Assembly (NCBI RefSeq): GCF_029258575.1
Contig: NZ_JARHYI010000027.1
Location: forward strand, 1-32,847
Source: Brachyspira sp.
GTDB lineage: Bacteria > Spirochaetota > Brachyspiria > Brachyspirales > Brachyspiraceae
Reading direction: 5' to 3'
Length of the DNA: 32,847 bases
Both the position numbers and the translations under genes were made by a program. The notes under the pieces were generated by a model, which saw nothing but the letters and a program-made list of their open reading frames with translations, was not told where the DNA came from and did no database searches. Every line of letters begins with the position of its first letter. Position 1 is the stretch's first letter. This document shows positions 32,556 through 32,847 of the stretch, in pieces.

Positions 32556-32847
32556 ATGTCATACTCAGAAAAAATTAGAAATTTTTGTATCATAGCACAT
32601 GTTGATCATGGAAAAAGTACTTTAGCTGATAGAATAATAGAACATACCAAAGCAGTTTCAAGCAGAGAAATGAAAGCTCAAATTTTGGACTCTATGGATA
32701 TAGAAAGAGAGAGAGGAATCACTATAAAAAGCCAAGCGGTTAAATTATCTTATCAGGCTAAAGACGGAGAGGTTTATACGCTTAATTTGATAGACACTCC
32801 AGGACATGTGGATTTTAATTATGAGGTTTCTCGTTCTCTTGCTGCAT
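32556..32847 (+). CDS. lepA: Elongation factor 4 (LepA), 3' end outside the window
   Basis: The first 97 residues are present. The opening [20 protein letters not shown] with STLADRIIE is the LepA G1 loop (AHVDHGKST). [20 protein letters not shown], then TIKSQAVKL, is the switch I/G2 region in the LepA-specific form (EF-G has a different sequence here). [11 protein letters not shown] is the G3 box, and YEVSRSLAA is where the window ends. LepA is a ribosome-binding translational GTPase that eases stalled or mistranslocated ribosomes. AAAGGA lies upstream of the ATG with a slightly long spacing. The gene is open to the last base and has its own promoter. Confidence 0.95.
   Translation, partial: MSYSEKIRNFCIIAHVDHGKSTLADRIIEHTKAVSSREMKAQILDSMDIERERGITIKSQAVKLSYQAKDGEVYTLNLIDTPGHVDFNYEVSRSLAA

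Noticed and set aside
1-32847. CRISPR array, tRNA or rRNA genes, replication origin
   Set aside because: I looked for regularly spaced repeats, T-arm GGTTCRANNCC motifs, rRNA signatures and DnaA-box clusters and saw none.

Overview
The window is strongly AT-rich. The G+C content looks well under 30 percent by eye, and codon use is dominated by AAA, ATA, TAT and GAA. Gene content and style point to the spirochaete genus Brachyspira: a metN-metI locus followed by tandem MetQ-like lipoproteins that resembles the described B. hyodysenteriae blpGFEA cluster, giant TPR proteins, MATE pumps and short lipoprotein signal peptides. The genus is an inference. I could not run a search, and no rRNA or tRNA gene is visible.

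Layout. (1) 1-1977: the 3' part of mcrB and all of mcrC, a type IV modification-dependent restriction system. (2) 1990-5552, minus strand: an isolated phage tail-tip module with a Dit-like protein, a baseplate hub gene split by two apparent one-base deletions, and a small tape-measure-like protein. (3) 6080-16522, mostly minus strand: iron-containing alcohol dehydrogenase, a 1020-residue TPR protein, an outer-membrane metallopeptidase/propeller/barrel protein, a YhcC-type radical SAM protein, and a DUF2828 (TROVE-like plus vWA) protein. (4) 16975-19251: a CopA copper ATPase with its own consensus promoter. (5) 19328-24642: a methionine ABC importer locus with metN, metI, a dead L-lactate dehydrogenase relic and four metQ-like genes. 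Two of these are intact, one is shredded and one is stopped by a single TGA. A strong terminator closes the cluster. (6) 24643-29580: decayed DNA (a coding relic and an IS1595-type transposase tail) around two MATE exporters and a lone hisF. (7) 29728-32170, minus strand: an apparent operon of an amino-acid-type solute-binding lipoprotein, an MgtC-family membrane protein and an unrecognised protein that looks like an ATPase N-terminus without its P-loop. (8) From 32556: the start of lepA (elongation factor 4).

The most novel-looking structure is not a gene. At least four intergenic spacers carry a short element with two G-rich boxes (GGGTGGG and GGGCGGG-like) held 77-79 bp apart, at 5.7, 10.6, 14.8 and 28.1 kb, in both orientations, inside DNA that otherwise has almost no G runs. 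The second theme is active gene decay: the split hub gene, the ldh relic, metQ3, metQ4, the transposase tail and several coding-like scraps. Promoters are often near-perfect TTGxxx-N16/17-TATAAT sequences, and several were placed.
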